Assembly: GCA_034429475.1 (NCBI GenBank)
Contig: DAOUGD010000232.1
Location: forward strand, 1 to 17,296
DNA: 17,296 bases
Direction of reading: 5' to 3'
Origin: JAKQHY01 sp034429475
Lineage (GTDB): Bacteria > Chloroflexota > Anaerolineae > B4-G1 > SLSP01
A model generated the notes under the pieces. The model was given only the letters and a program-made list of their open reading frames with translations, did no database searches and was not told the origin of the DNA. Position 1 is the stretch's first letter. Every line of letters starts with the position of its first letter. Of the stretch, positions 1 through 6,510 are shown one piece after another. A program made the translations under genes and the position numbers.

Positions 1-21
1 GCGCGTGGCTACGCCGCGCGC
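1..21. repeat. GC-rich hairpin at the window edge
   Basis: Bases 1-9 pair with 13-21 around a 3-nt loop; eight of nine pairs are Watson-Crick and one is G-T. There is no T-run on either side, so it is not a convincing intrinsic terminator. It may be the end of a longer repeat cut by the window edge. The rest of 22-105 is AT-richer and shows no coding sequence. Confidence 0.5.
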
Positions 22-105
22 GCCAAACTCATTATTTTTCTGATTACAATGGTAAAGTAGCAACTTGAGTTTGCGAATTATGATTTGGGATTGGGGTATA
101 CCGCA

Positions 106-128
106 GGTTGTGAGTAGTACTCACAACC
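106..128. repeat. perfect 11-bp palindrome just downstream of the ArsR-type gene
   Basis: GGTTGTGAGTA and TACTCACAACC flank a single central G, giving an 11-bp perfect inverted repeat 12 nt beyond the stop codon at 141. As RNA it could form a stem at the 3' end of the minus-strand transcript, but no U-tract follows on that strand. It could equally be a protein-binding palindrome or a member of the dispersed repeats seen elsewhere in the window. Confidence 0.6.
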
Positions 129-140
129 ACAAACGCCTCT

Positions 141-1271
141 TTAGTGGCGGAACTGCAATAAGTGCGCGGCCAGCGCCGCCAACGTCTCCGTGTTGATCGA
201 GAAATACTTCATCCCGTCTTGCTTGCGCACGTCCAAAATATCGCCGGCCAGCATCAAATGCAGATGGCGCGATACCGCCGACTGGCTGATGTCCAGTTGC
301 TCCACGATTTCCTGCGCGTACAACTCCTTGCCGTCCAGCAACGCGAGGATTTGCAACCGGGTCTCGTCGGCCAGCGCCTTGAGCGGCGGGAAAAGTCCCT
401 GAACGGAGGGCGTCTCCGAGGCCGGTTCGGGCGCAGTAATCGAATATGCGGTCACCACAGGTGCGCGGTCGGGGACGCCGGTAGGGCGGCAGTTGTAGTG
501 AATAAACAGGACATTCGCCATTTCTTCACACATACTGAGCATCACAAACGGGCCGATGTGGCACGAAGGCAGAAATACCACGCGCTCCTTGTCCTCGTGC
601 TCCGTGTAATCTTTGGGGAAGCGCCGTCCGGTAACAGCCGTGAACACTGTCATCAGATCGGCAGCGTAGGTTTGGCGGCGGTGGTGCTCGACGCTACGGG
701 CAGCCAACGGCGCGCACAGCTCATACTCCGCCTGGTAGAACTGCTCCCAGAAGCGCGTGAGGACTGAGATAAACAGCGCTTTCAATTCCAAAGGCGCGCA
801 CACCAGGTGGGCCGCACGCTCCAATTGTTCATCGGCAAACTTGCCCCCCAGACAGAGGCGCAGCGCGTCGTCGTCCGCCAGATCCGGCGGTAGTGACGCC
901 TCCCCACCCTCGCACACCTCATCCATCTCCGCCAGCGCCCGCGTCACCACCTGCTGGAAATCGGCTTCGGTGAGAGCGTTGAGCCACGCCAGCAGCGCAG
1001 CAAAGTCGCTATGCGCCGGATGCTCGGCCGGGAGTCGGCTCAGCCAGGCCGGGTACAGGCACGACTTGGTCAGCAGCACCAGGGTCACTTCAAGATCGGG
1101 CTTGAGGGTCGGCGGCAGCGCGGCATGAGTGGCGTAAATCCATTGGTCAAGACCCTCCAGCGAGGGCGCATCCAACACCAGAGAGAGCGTGCTGAAAATA
1201 TCCGCCGCCAATGAGGGAAGAAATTCCACTTTGAGGGCCGGTTTTTCTTGAATTAAATGGATGTCAAGCAT
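141..1271 (-). CDS. ArsR-family transcriptional regulator with large N-terminal domain
   Basis: This 376-residue protein carries an ArsR-type winged helix-turn-helix at its C-terminus (about residues 293-376). The family signature is clear: LKALADETRLQILALL at the start, then a recognition helix in SQSAVSRHLHLML and a wing containing GMKYFSI. ArsR proteins are usually 90-130 aa. Here about 290 residues precede the HTH and resemble the long N-terminal region (DUF5937-type) of some ArsR proteins, probably a ligand or signal domain. No CxC metal site typical of ArsR/SmtB is visible in the HTH, so metal sensing is not supported. The start is backed by an AAGGAA Shine-Dalgarno 7 nt upstream. The gene diverges from an MFS exporter across an intergenic palindrome, so it probably represses itself and the exporter in response to a transported compound. 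Ligand unknown. Confidence 0.88.
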   Translation of the reverse strand: MLDIHLIQEKPALKVEFLPSLAADIFSTLSLVLDAPSLEGLDQWIYATHAALPPTLKPDLEVTLVLLTKSCLYPAWLSRLPAEHPAHSDFAALLAWLNALTEADFQQVVTRALAEMDEVCEGGEASLPPDLADDDALRLCLGGKFADEQLERAAHLVCAPLELKALFISVLTRFWEQFYQAEYELCAPLAARSVEHHRRQTYAADLMTVFTAVTGRRFPKDYTEHEDKERVVFLPSCHIGPFVMLSMCEEMANVLFIHYNCRPTGVPDRAPVVTAYSITAPEPASETPSVQGLFPPLKALADETRLQILALLDGKELYAQEIVEQLDISQSAVSRHLHLMLAGDILDVRKQDGMKYFSINTETLAALAAHLLQFRH

Positions 1272-1313
1272 CGGTCTGTTCCTTTCTTTGACTACTTATA
1301 ACCATATCGAGAT

Positions 1314-1345
1314 ATTTGCATATCTAAATATAAGTATATGCAAAT
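1314..1345. promoter_or_regulatory. candidate operator between regulator and exporter
   Basis: ATTTGCATAT at 1314-1323 and ATATGCAAAT at 1336-1345 form a perfect 10+10 bp inverted repeat. The arm centres are 22 bp apart, about two helical turns, in an AT-rich stretch between divergent genes. This is a typical setting for a dimeric ArsR-type repressor. Binding by the 141-1271 product is inferred from position only. Confidence 0.65.
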
Positions 1346-1372
1346 CTGATAGGGTGTCAAGGGGATAACCAC

Positions 1373-1400
1373 TTGTCGCTTTCCCAATTCCCCCTATAAT
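1373..1400 (+). promoter_or_regulatory. promoter of the MFS exporter, probably leaderless transcript
   Basis: A perfect TATAAT -10 lies at 1395-1400. TTGTCG at 1373-1378 (4 of 6 matches to TTGACA) sits 16 bp upstream. Transcription would begin near 1407-1408, exactly at the ATG at 1408, giving an mRNA without a 5' leader. No Shine-Dalgarno sequence is present before either possible ATG, which fits. Confidence 0.65.
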
Positions 1401-1407
1401 GCGCCCG

Positions 1408-2706
1408 ATGACTACGCAATCTGGCTCCGCTTGGAAAACATTCTACATTTTGTGGGCCGGGCAGGCGCTCTCGTTGCTCGGTTCCGGCATGACGCGCTTT
1501 GCCGTGCTCGTTTGGGCCTACGACACGGCCGGCTCCGTGACGGCGCTGGCGCTGCTCGGCTTCTTTAGCTGCCTGACGTACATCCTCGTCAGCCCGTTTG
1601 CCGGTGTGCTGGTGGATCGCTGGGATCGCCGCCGGGTGATGGCCGTGGCCGACCTCGGCGCGGGATTAACGACAGTGCTGCTGCTGGTCTTGAATCTCGC
1701 CGGACGCTTGCAGGTCTGGCATCTCTACCTGGCGCAGGGGATCGCGGGAGCGTGCGGAGCGTTCCAGGAACCGGCTTTTTCAGCCGCGCTCAGCCTGATC
1801 GTGCCGAAAGAGGCATACACCCGCGCCAACGGCCTGCTCGGGTTGGGGAAGTCGGCGGCACACATGTTCGCGCCCGCGTTGGCGGGCTTGGTGCAGCAAT
1901 TTGTCGGGCTGAACGCGGTGATGATCATTGATCTGGCGACGATGGCCCTCGCACTCGGCGGGCTGCTGCTCATCCACATTCCGCGACCGCCTGTTACCGA
2001 TACCGGACGGCAGGCATCCGGCGCGTTCTGGCGCGAACTGCGTTTTGGCTTTGGCTACATCGGGCGTCACGCCGGTCTGCGCGGCCTGCTCTTCACCTTC
2101 TTCCTGATCAACCTGTTCGGCACCGTCACCTACTTCGCCGTGCTTTCGCCGATGATCTTGCAGCGCACCGGCGGCGACGAAGTGACCTTGGGCATCGTGC
2201 GGACAATGATGGGCGTCGGCGGGGTAGCGGGGAGCGCGTTGATCAGCCTGTGGGGCGGCGCCAAGCGCAAGGCGCGCCTGTATCTGATTTCCACGGCGCT
2301 CTCATTTCTGATCTGCGATTTTATGACGGCGACCAGCAAGTCGGTGATCGGCTGGTCGGTGGCCGGATTTCTGTCGGAGTTGACGATCCCTTTCATCGTC
2401 AGCCCGTACTACGCCCTGTGGCAGGAACGCATTCCGCCGGACGTGCAGGGGCGGTTGTTTGCGACGCGCGACATGGTGCAGGTGATGTCACAGCCGGTGG
2501 GGTATCTGCTGGGAGGCCTGTTGGCGGATCGGGTATTCGAGCCGGCGATGGCCGTCGGCGGGCCGCTCGCGGGTGCGCTTGGTTGGCTGGTGGGAACCGG
2601 GCCGGGCGCGGGGATGGCCGCGATGTTCCTGGGGACGTCACTGCTGGGCGGACTCAACGGGGCGTTGGGGTTGCTGATGCCGGCGATCCGCCGGTTAGAT
2701 GATTGA
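1408..2706 (+). CDS. MFS transporter, drug/macrolide or siderophore exporter type
   Basis: The 432-residue protein is almost entirely hydrophobic helices and matches the MFS_3/EntS/MefA-like branch of the major facilitator superfamily, proton-driven exporters of drugs or siderophores. The MFS motif A is clear in the loop after TM2: GVLVDRWDRRRV at about residues 66-77. The glycine-rich TM4-TM5 part (GIAGACGAFQEPAFSAALSL) is typical. About 12 membrane segments fit the length. The upstream ATG at 1399 lies inside the TATAAT box, so the ATG at 1408 is preferred. The divergent ArsR-type gene and the palindrome between them suggest ligand-induced expression. The substrate cannot be read from the sequence. 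Confidence 0.88.
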   Translation: MTTQSGSAWKTFYILWAGQALSLLGSGMTRFAVLVWAYDTAGSVTALALLGFFSCLTYILVSPFAGVLVDRWDRRRVMAVADLGAGLTTVLLLVLNLAGRLQVWHLYLAQGIAGACGAFQEPAFSAALSLIVPKEAYTRANGLLGLGKSAAHMFAPALAGLVQQFVGLNAVMIIDLATMALALGGLLLIHIPRPPVTDTGRQASGAFWRELRFGFGYIGRHAGLRGLLFTFFLINLFGTVTYFAVLSPMILQRTGGDEVTLGIVRTMMGVGGVAGSALISLWGGAKRKARLYLISTALSFLICDFMTATSKSVIGWSVAGFLSELTIPFIVSPYYALWQERIPPDVQGRLFATRDMVQVMSQPVGYLLGGLLADRVFEPAMAVGGPLAGALGWLVGTGPGAGMAAMFLGTSLLGGLNGALGLLMPAIRRLDD

Positions 2707-2734
2707 TGAAACGTGAAACGTGACGATCTGATTA

Positions 2735-2834
2735 GGGTGTGTTTCATTTGAGTTGTGGGAACGTATTCCTTAGTGCGTATTCCGTTCACGGACTACGGAA
2801 TACGCACTACGCTCAACTTATTTGAAACACACCC
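2735..2834. repeat. nested inverted-repeat element between exporter and response regulator
   Basis: The outer arms are GGGTGTGTTTCA at 2735-2746 and its perfect complement at 2823-2834, continued imperfectly by AGTTG/CAACT. Inside, TAGTGCGTATTCCGT at 2771-2785 pairs perfectly with 2795-2809 around a 9-nt loop. The element looks like a small non-coding palindromic unit, MITE-like in shape. It fills the space between two convergent genes and its right arm encodes the last codons of the response regulator. It could act as a bidirectional terminator structure, although no T-run follows. Confidence 0.7.
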
Positions 2835-3457
2835 AAATGCTCCTTGGCCCACACGGCAGCTTCCACACGGGAGATAGCATCCAGTTTGCGCAGGATGTTG
2901 CTGACATGGAAATCGGTGGTGCGCACCGTGATCGTCAGCGCCTGCGCGATCTCCTTGTTGCTCAGGCCATCCGCTACAAGATGCAGCACTTCCCGCTCGC
3001 GCTCCGTCAGGCTGTCGCGCACGCGGGCGACTTCCTCACGCCAACGGGCAATGCGCGCGCGCTGCTCCGGTGTCCACAGCGACTCGCCGCGCATCGCCGC
3101 CCGCACTGCCGCCACGATTTGGCCCGGCGCCTCGTTCTTGAGCAGGTAGGCCAGCGCGCCCGCCTCCGCCATCCCCGCCAGGTAGCGGTCATCGTCGTAG
3201 GCGGAGAGCGCGACGATACGCACGGGTGGCTCAAGATGACGCAACCGCGCTGCCACCGTAACGCCATCCATACCGGGCAACTGGCAATCCAGCACTACCA
3301 CGTCGGGATGCAGATCGGCGATTAGCGCCAGGGCCGCGTCGCCCTGATCCGCCTCACCCACCACCGTGATGTCCGGGGCGCGATCCAGCAGCACGCGCAG
3401 CCCGAAACGCAGCGCGGGATGATCGTCAGCCAGTAAAACGCGAATGGGTGTGGACAT
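2813..3457 (-). CDS. NarL/FixJ-type response regulator (receiver + LuxR HTH)
   Basis: This 214-residue protein has a receiver domain at about 1-122 with the acidic pair D11/D12, phosphoacceptor D57 (VVVLDCQLPGMDG), S85 and the conserved K107. A LuxR/GerE helix-turn-helix follows at about 148-205 (LTEREREVLHLVADGLSNKEIAQ, then TVRTTDFHVSNILRKL). It should be a DNA-binding regulator controlled by phosphorylation. The start is the ATG at 3457, whose first base is the last base read of the upstream gene's stop (TAATG), implying translational coupling. In-frame upstream ATGs would lie inside the preceding gene. No histidine kinase is present in the window, so it is an orphan here. Its last six codons (GVFQIS) fall in an inverted-repeat arm, beyond the usual end of the family fold. 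Confidence 0.93.
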   Translation of the reverse strand: MSTPIRVLLADDHPALRFGLRVLLDRAPDITVVGEADQGDAALALIADLHPDVVVLDCQLPGMDGVTVAARLRHLEPPVRIVALSAYDDDRYLAGMAEAGALAYLLKNEAPGQIVAAVRAAMRGESLWTPEQRARIARWREEVARVRDSLTEREREVLHLVADGLSNKEIAQALTITVRTTDFHVSNILRKLDAISRVEAAVWAKEHLGVFQIS

Positions 3458-3942
3458 TAATTTTGAGGTTTGCGTCGCGGAAAGGCGCCCGCCGCAAATA
3501 TTCCGGCGAAGAACAAAACATCGAGAAAGAGGAACCCACCGCAAATTCCCCCAACCCATCCCGACGTTTGATGGTAGGTAAAGGCAGGCTCCGAACTGCT
3601 AAAAAAGGCATCAAAGCGCTCGTTAGCATCCACGACACTTGAATAATCGAAAAATTCTATCCGCAATTCCTGAGCTTCAGTGTGCAACACCAGGTAATTG
3701 GTATTATATCCATCATCGCCACCCGCAATAAAATCCAGGCCGGCGTATTGGACATGCCGCAAAGTTTGCGGCTTGCCGAGCGGCAGCCACCCCAGTAGCG
3801 TCTCCCGTACCTCACAATTCACCTGCGCCGGCTCGATGCGCGCGCAGGTGATGACGGTCACGCTGCCGAAGAGCCACGCGCAAAACGCGGCAAAGGCCAG
3901 GCAAAAGAGTGCAACAATTGCGGAGCCGAGGCGTCGTTTCAC
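3457..3942 (-). CDS. small two-helix membrane protein of unknown function
   Basis: This 161-residue protein starts at a GTG 5 nt after the stop of the ferredoxin-type gene; an AGGTG lies just upstream. A hydrophobic helix spans residues 7-30 and a second spans about 129-153, followed by a short basic tail (RRK). Between them is a roughly 100-residue soluble part. Its opening CARIEPAQVNCEV (Cys33, Cys43) could form a disulfide if this part is outside the membrane. I do not recognise a named family. Sandwiched between the EFR1-type protein and the response regulator and overlapping the latter by one base, it is a candidate membrane partner or sensor for them, which is inference. A longer in-frame ORF running back into the ferredoxin gene is out of frame with it and is rejected as a start. 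Confidence 0.72.
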   Translation of the reverse strand: MKRRLGSAIVALFCLAFAAFCAWLFGSVTVITCARIEPAQVNCEVRETLLGWLPLGKPQTLRHVQYAGLDFIAGGDDGYNTNYLVLHTEAQELRIEFFDYSSVVDANERFDAFFSSSEPAFTYHQTSGWVGGICGGFLFLDVLFFAGIFAAGAFPRRKPQN

Positions 3943-3947
3943 AGCAC

Positions 3948-4748
3948 CTACAGATACACTTCCGGCTCTTTCCGCGCGTTGCAACTTTCGTACAGCCACC
4001 GCCGCGTTTGCTGGATGCGCGGGTCTGCCAGCGCCCTTGCGCCGACGGGACAGGCCCGCGTGCAGGCGCAGCAGAGGATACACGCCGCCGGATCGGTGGC
4101 TGCCGGATCGTCGGGGGGGATTGCCGCCGTGGGGCAGACTGTGACGCACGCGCCGCAGCGGGTGCAGAGCGCCGCGTCCGTCACGGGGGCAACGTCCGTC
4201 GGCTTGTGCCCTTCGCGGTAGGGGAAGTTCCCCGGCACGGATAAGGGCGAAATATCCTCCACATGCGCGATTCTCCACACTTTTTCCCGAATCTGCCGGC
4301 CGAAATCCGCCGCCCGCTGCAAATCCGCCGCGTCGGGACGACCCGGCGACAGGGGCAGTTCCACTGTGGAATAAGAATGTTCGCCCAGAAACCCGCCGCC
4401 AGCCACGGGACGAAAACCGCGCTCCACGACCAGATGCTGCAATTCGAGCAGCGCGTCTTCAAACAGCCGGTTGCCGTATACCACGACGAGCACGGCAGGC
4501 GTCCCCGTTCCCTGCAAGCGGCGCAACCGCTGCGCCGCGACCGCGGGCAGCCGCCCGGCGTAGACCGGCACGCCGAACAACACTAACGTATCGCGGAGCG
4601 GCGCGAAGTCGCGCGGCTGCGCTGCCGGCGGCGTCAAGTCCAGGCGCGTGACGCCATCCGCCGACATCCCTGCCGCAATGCTCTCCAAAATCCGCCGCGT
4701 CGTGCCTGTTGGAGAAAAATAGGCCAACGTGATCGAGTGAATTTCCAT
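3948..4748 (-). CDS. EFR1-family flavodoxin/2x[4Fe-4S] ferredoxin fusion
   Basis: The 266-residue protein begins with a flavodoxin-like fold containing the FMN phosphate loop SPTGTTRRI (12-20) and GVPVYAGRLP (59-68). It ends with two [4Fe-4S] motifs: CTRCGACVTVCP (C195, C198, C201, C205) and CILCCACTRACP (C223, C226, C229, C233). All eight ligand cysteines are present. This matches EFR1-type proteins, cytoplasmic electron carriers or oxidoreductases that pair FMN with two clusters. The physiological partner is unknown. The ATG at 4748 is chosen because AGGGGG lies 5 nt upstream; an extension of 13 residues to 4787 has no such support. It is the first gene of a tight trio with a membrane protein and a response regulator, suggesting a redox-coupled signalling role (inference). 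Confidence 0.87.
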   Translation of the reverse strand: MEIHSITLAYFSPTGTTRRILESIAAGMSADGVTRLDLTPPAAQPRDFAPLRDTLVLFGVPVYAGRLPAVAAQRLRRLQGTGTPAVLVVVYGNRLFEDALLELQHLVVERGFRPVAGGGFLGEHSYSTVELPLSPGRPDAADLQRAADFGRQIREKVWRIAHVEDISPLSVPGNFPYREGHKPTDVAPVTDAALCTRCGACVTVCPTAAIPPDDPAATDPAACILCCACTRACPVGARALADPRIQQTRRWLYESCNARKEPEVYL

Positions 4749-4787
4749 ATTCCCCCTATAACAGGATTTACGGAATGATAGGATCAA

Positions 4788-4809
4788 AAAATCCGTTCAA
4801 TCCGTTGAG
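4788..4809. repeat. 22-nt dispersed repeat, copy 1
   Basis: The reverse complement of these 22 bases recurs exactly at 9884-9905. It includes the internal direct repeat TCCGTTCAA/TCCGTTGAG. It lies between the mutarotase-like gene and the EFR1-type gene. No terminator or promoter role is evident. Confidence 0.7.
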
Positions 4810-4821
4810 AAAACTTTCGTT

Positions 4822-5769
4822 TTACCCGCTGAACGTATACCGCCGCGTCCAACGCTGCATCGCGCCCGGCTGCACGTTGATCCCCACGAACACTTCTGCG
4901 CTGATGACGTGGATCGCGCCCCACACGGCCACCCGCACTGGCGTGAAGTCGTCGTATTCCTTCAGCGTGACGCCGCTGGGTTTGTGGGTCAGTTCCCATT
5001 GCGCCATATCAGTGCGGCTGAACCCCTGCAAGCGAGCATAGAATTGATGCTGCGGCATAACACGGCAGCGCAGCTCCCCGCCCACCACTTCCAGGTCCTC
5101 GGACGCCATGCGCCCCATCCGCTCGCCCAGCGGCTCCAACGTGATGGGATAGGGCGTCCGCAGCACGTAATCCGGCCCGATGGGGTGGCTATCTATGCCC
5201 ATAAAATTGTGGCAGTATTCGTGCGTCACCAACGGCTTCTGTCCCACGTTTTCCAGGACATAGGCGACGGTCAATTCGTTCTCATTGACCGTCACCGTTT
5301 TCACCAACCGCGCTGCATATCCCCGGCACTCCAATGGCGCCACAGTGAACGTTGCCTGGGTCGCGGTTGTTTCCACCACCACCGGGAATAGCTCCGCAAT
5401 CAGATAGGGGCGGAAGAAGTTGTAGGGCGCGTCGTCCGGGCGTGTCAACAGGCCGATGCCCAGCTTGGGGAAGGATTCGCCGGGGCTGGCGTCGTCGTAG
5501 CCCACCGGCAGTTCGATGCCAAACTCGTTGCACAGGCCGACGCCGCCCGTCCCCTGCCCCGGCACGTAGGACTCCACCACGCAGAACGTGTGTCCCCGGC
5601 GCGGCGGCCCGCCCCGGCCTGGCGCGCCAAACGGCGGCGCATCCAACACGACCTGCGTGACAAAGCCGGTCCAATCAAAGCGCGTGCCGCGATACATGCT
5701 GCCCGGCGCGGCAATCGTCACTGTCAGCCGTTCACTTTGCAAGACTATCGGGGTTTCCGATGCGATCAT
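4822..5769 (-). CDS. galactose-mutarotase-like (aldose 1-epimerase-fold) protein
   Basis: The 315-residue protein looks like an all-beta carbohydrate-binding fold related to aldose 1-epimerase. Supporting features are the N-terminal YRGTRFDWTGFVTQVVLD (residues 25-42), a central THEYCHNFMGIDSHPIGPDY with two possible catalytic histidines, and a tryptophan- and aromatic-rich C-terminal half. Classical GalM signatures are not obvious, so the exact reaction is uncertain: it may interconvert sugar anomers or only bind sugars. The ATG at 5769 is chosen because AAGGAG lies 6 nt before it; the alternative ATG at 5775 would overlap that site. It follows the SGNH gene by about 30 nt and probably belongs to the dehydrogenase-led operon. 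No signal peptide is seen, so it is likely cytoplasmic. Confidence 0.65.
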   Translation of the reverse strand: MIASETPIVLQSERLTVTIAAPGSMYRGTRFDWTGFVTQVVLDAPPFGAPGRGGPPRRGHTFCVVESYVPGQGTGGVGLCNEFGIELPVGYDDASPGESFPKLGIGLLTRPDDAPYNFFRPYLIAELFPVVVETTATQATFTVAPLECRGYAARLVKTVTVNENELTVAYVLENVGQKPLVTHEYCHNFMGIDSHPIGPDYVLRTPYPITLEPLGERMGRMASEDLEVVGGELRCRVMPQHQFYARLQGFSRTDMAQWELTHKPSGVTLKEYDDFTPVRVAVWGAIHVISAEVFVGINVQPGAMQRWTRRYTFSG

Positions 5770-5801
5770 AGTCATCTCCTTATGGCAGGATTGCCGATTT
5801 T

Positions 5802-6503
5802 TCAATCTCCACTGACTTCCTCGAACAACTTCTCATACGCTTTGTCTGATAAATGCACCTTGTCTTTTGCTAACACTTCCTCTACAGCCATTCCCTGCAA
5901 AATCCTTTCGGCGTCGAGGACGTGGATTCCTTCATCCTCTGCCATTTGGATGATGCCGTCATTGATCGCTTCCAAAGAGGCGAGCGTTACATGGGTGGAT
6001 TGAAGGGGTTTCATATAGAAAGGCACGGTGTAGATAGGGGGGATGGTCATAAGATAGATTTCATCCGAGATTGATTTTACTCCCGCGACGATTTCTTCAA
6101 TGTTGAGAAGCGTCGTCTCAACCACGGCATCAGATAAATCTGGATCCAAACGCAGCGACTTCAGGTCGTTCCCGCCGACACAAATAATCGCAGTTTTGGC
6201 GTGGATAGGCTTATCCTGTAGAAGTTTTACCCGGTACTTAACCTGGCTGCTCGTTTGCGCGCCTATGCCTTTGTTTAAAACCGCATAGCCGGGTATCCGC
6301 CACCGCGCTATCAGTGAATCCCCCAGCAGCAAGAAGTCATAGTCCCCCTCAGTGACTTCCTCTTTCAGACCCAGGCCCAATGGATCCATTCTGAGCGCGT
6401 TGTATTTTCTGTACATCCCCATAGAAAAATCGCTGAGGAGAAAAACAGCGACCAGCAAGCCAACGCTGATCAGACCCAGTGCGATACCAACACGGCGTTT
6501 CAT
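5802..6503 (-). CDS. membrane-anchored SGNH/GDSL-type esterase
   Basis: The 233-residue protein has an N-terminal signal anchor (basic MKRR, hydrophobic 5-24) and then the SGNH blocks. These are GDS with nucleophile S63, the glycine block NKGIGAQ (78-83), the asparagine block VGGNDL (N112) and DKVHLSD with D214 and H217. All four catalytic positions are present, so an active esterase or acetylhydrolase facing the outside is likely; lipid, peptidoglycan or acetylated sugar could be the substrate. The ATG at 6503 lies 7 nt after the dehydrogenase stop codon. The GGAG there is too close to it, and a GTG at 6509 is an alternative start. Its base composition is noticeably AT-richer than both neighbours, with many AT-ending codons, which may reflect separate origin. 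Confidence 0.82.
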   Translation of the reverse strand: MKRRVGIALGLISVGLLVAVFLLSDFSMGMYRKYNALRMDPLGLGLKEEVTEGDYDFLLLGDSLIARWRIPGYAVLNKGIGAQTSSQVKYRVKLLQDKPIHAKTAIICVGGNDLKSLRLDPDLSDAVVETTLLNIEEIVAGVKSISDEIYLMTIPPIYTVPFYMKPLQSTHVTLASLEAINDGIIQMAEDEGIHVLDAERILQGMAVEEVLAKDKVHLSDKAYEKLFEEVSGD

Positions 6504-6510
6504 CTCCACA

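Noticed and set aside
3457..4278. 273-codon open frame extending the small membrane protein back into the EFR1-type gene
   Set aside because: The first ~110 codons are an Arg/Pro-rich out-of-frame reading of the ferredoxin domain; the GTG at 3942, 5 nt after the upstream stop, is the sensible start.
4749..4761. 13-nt match (ATTCCCCCTATAA) to the exporter promoter region at 1387-1399
   Set aside because: Here it lies on the other strand relative to the gene and its complement serves as the EFR1 gene's ribosome-binding site; a match this short is probably chance.
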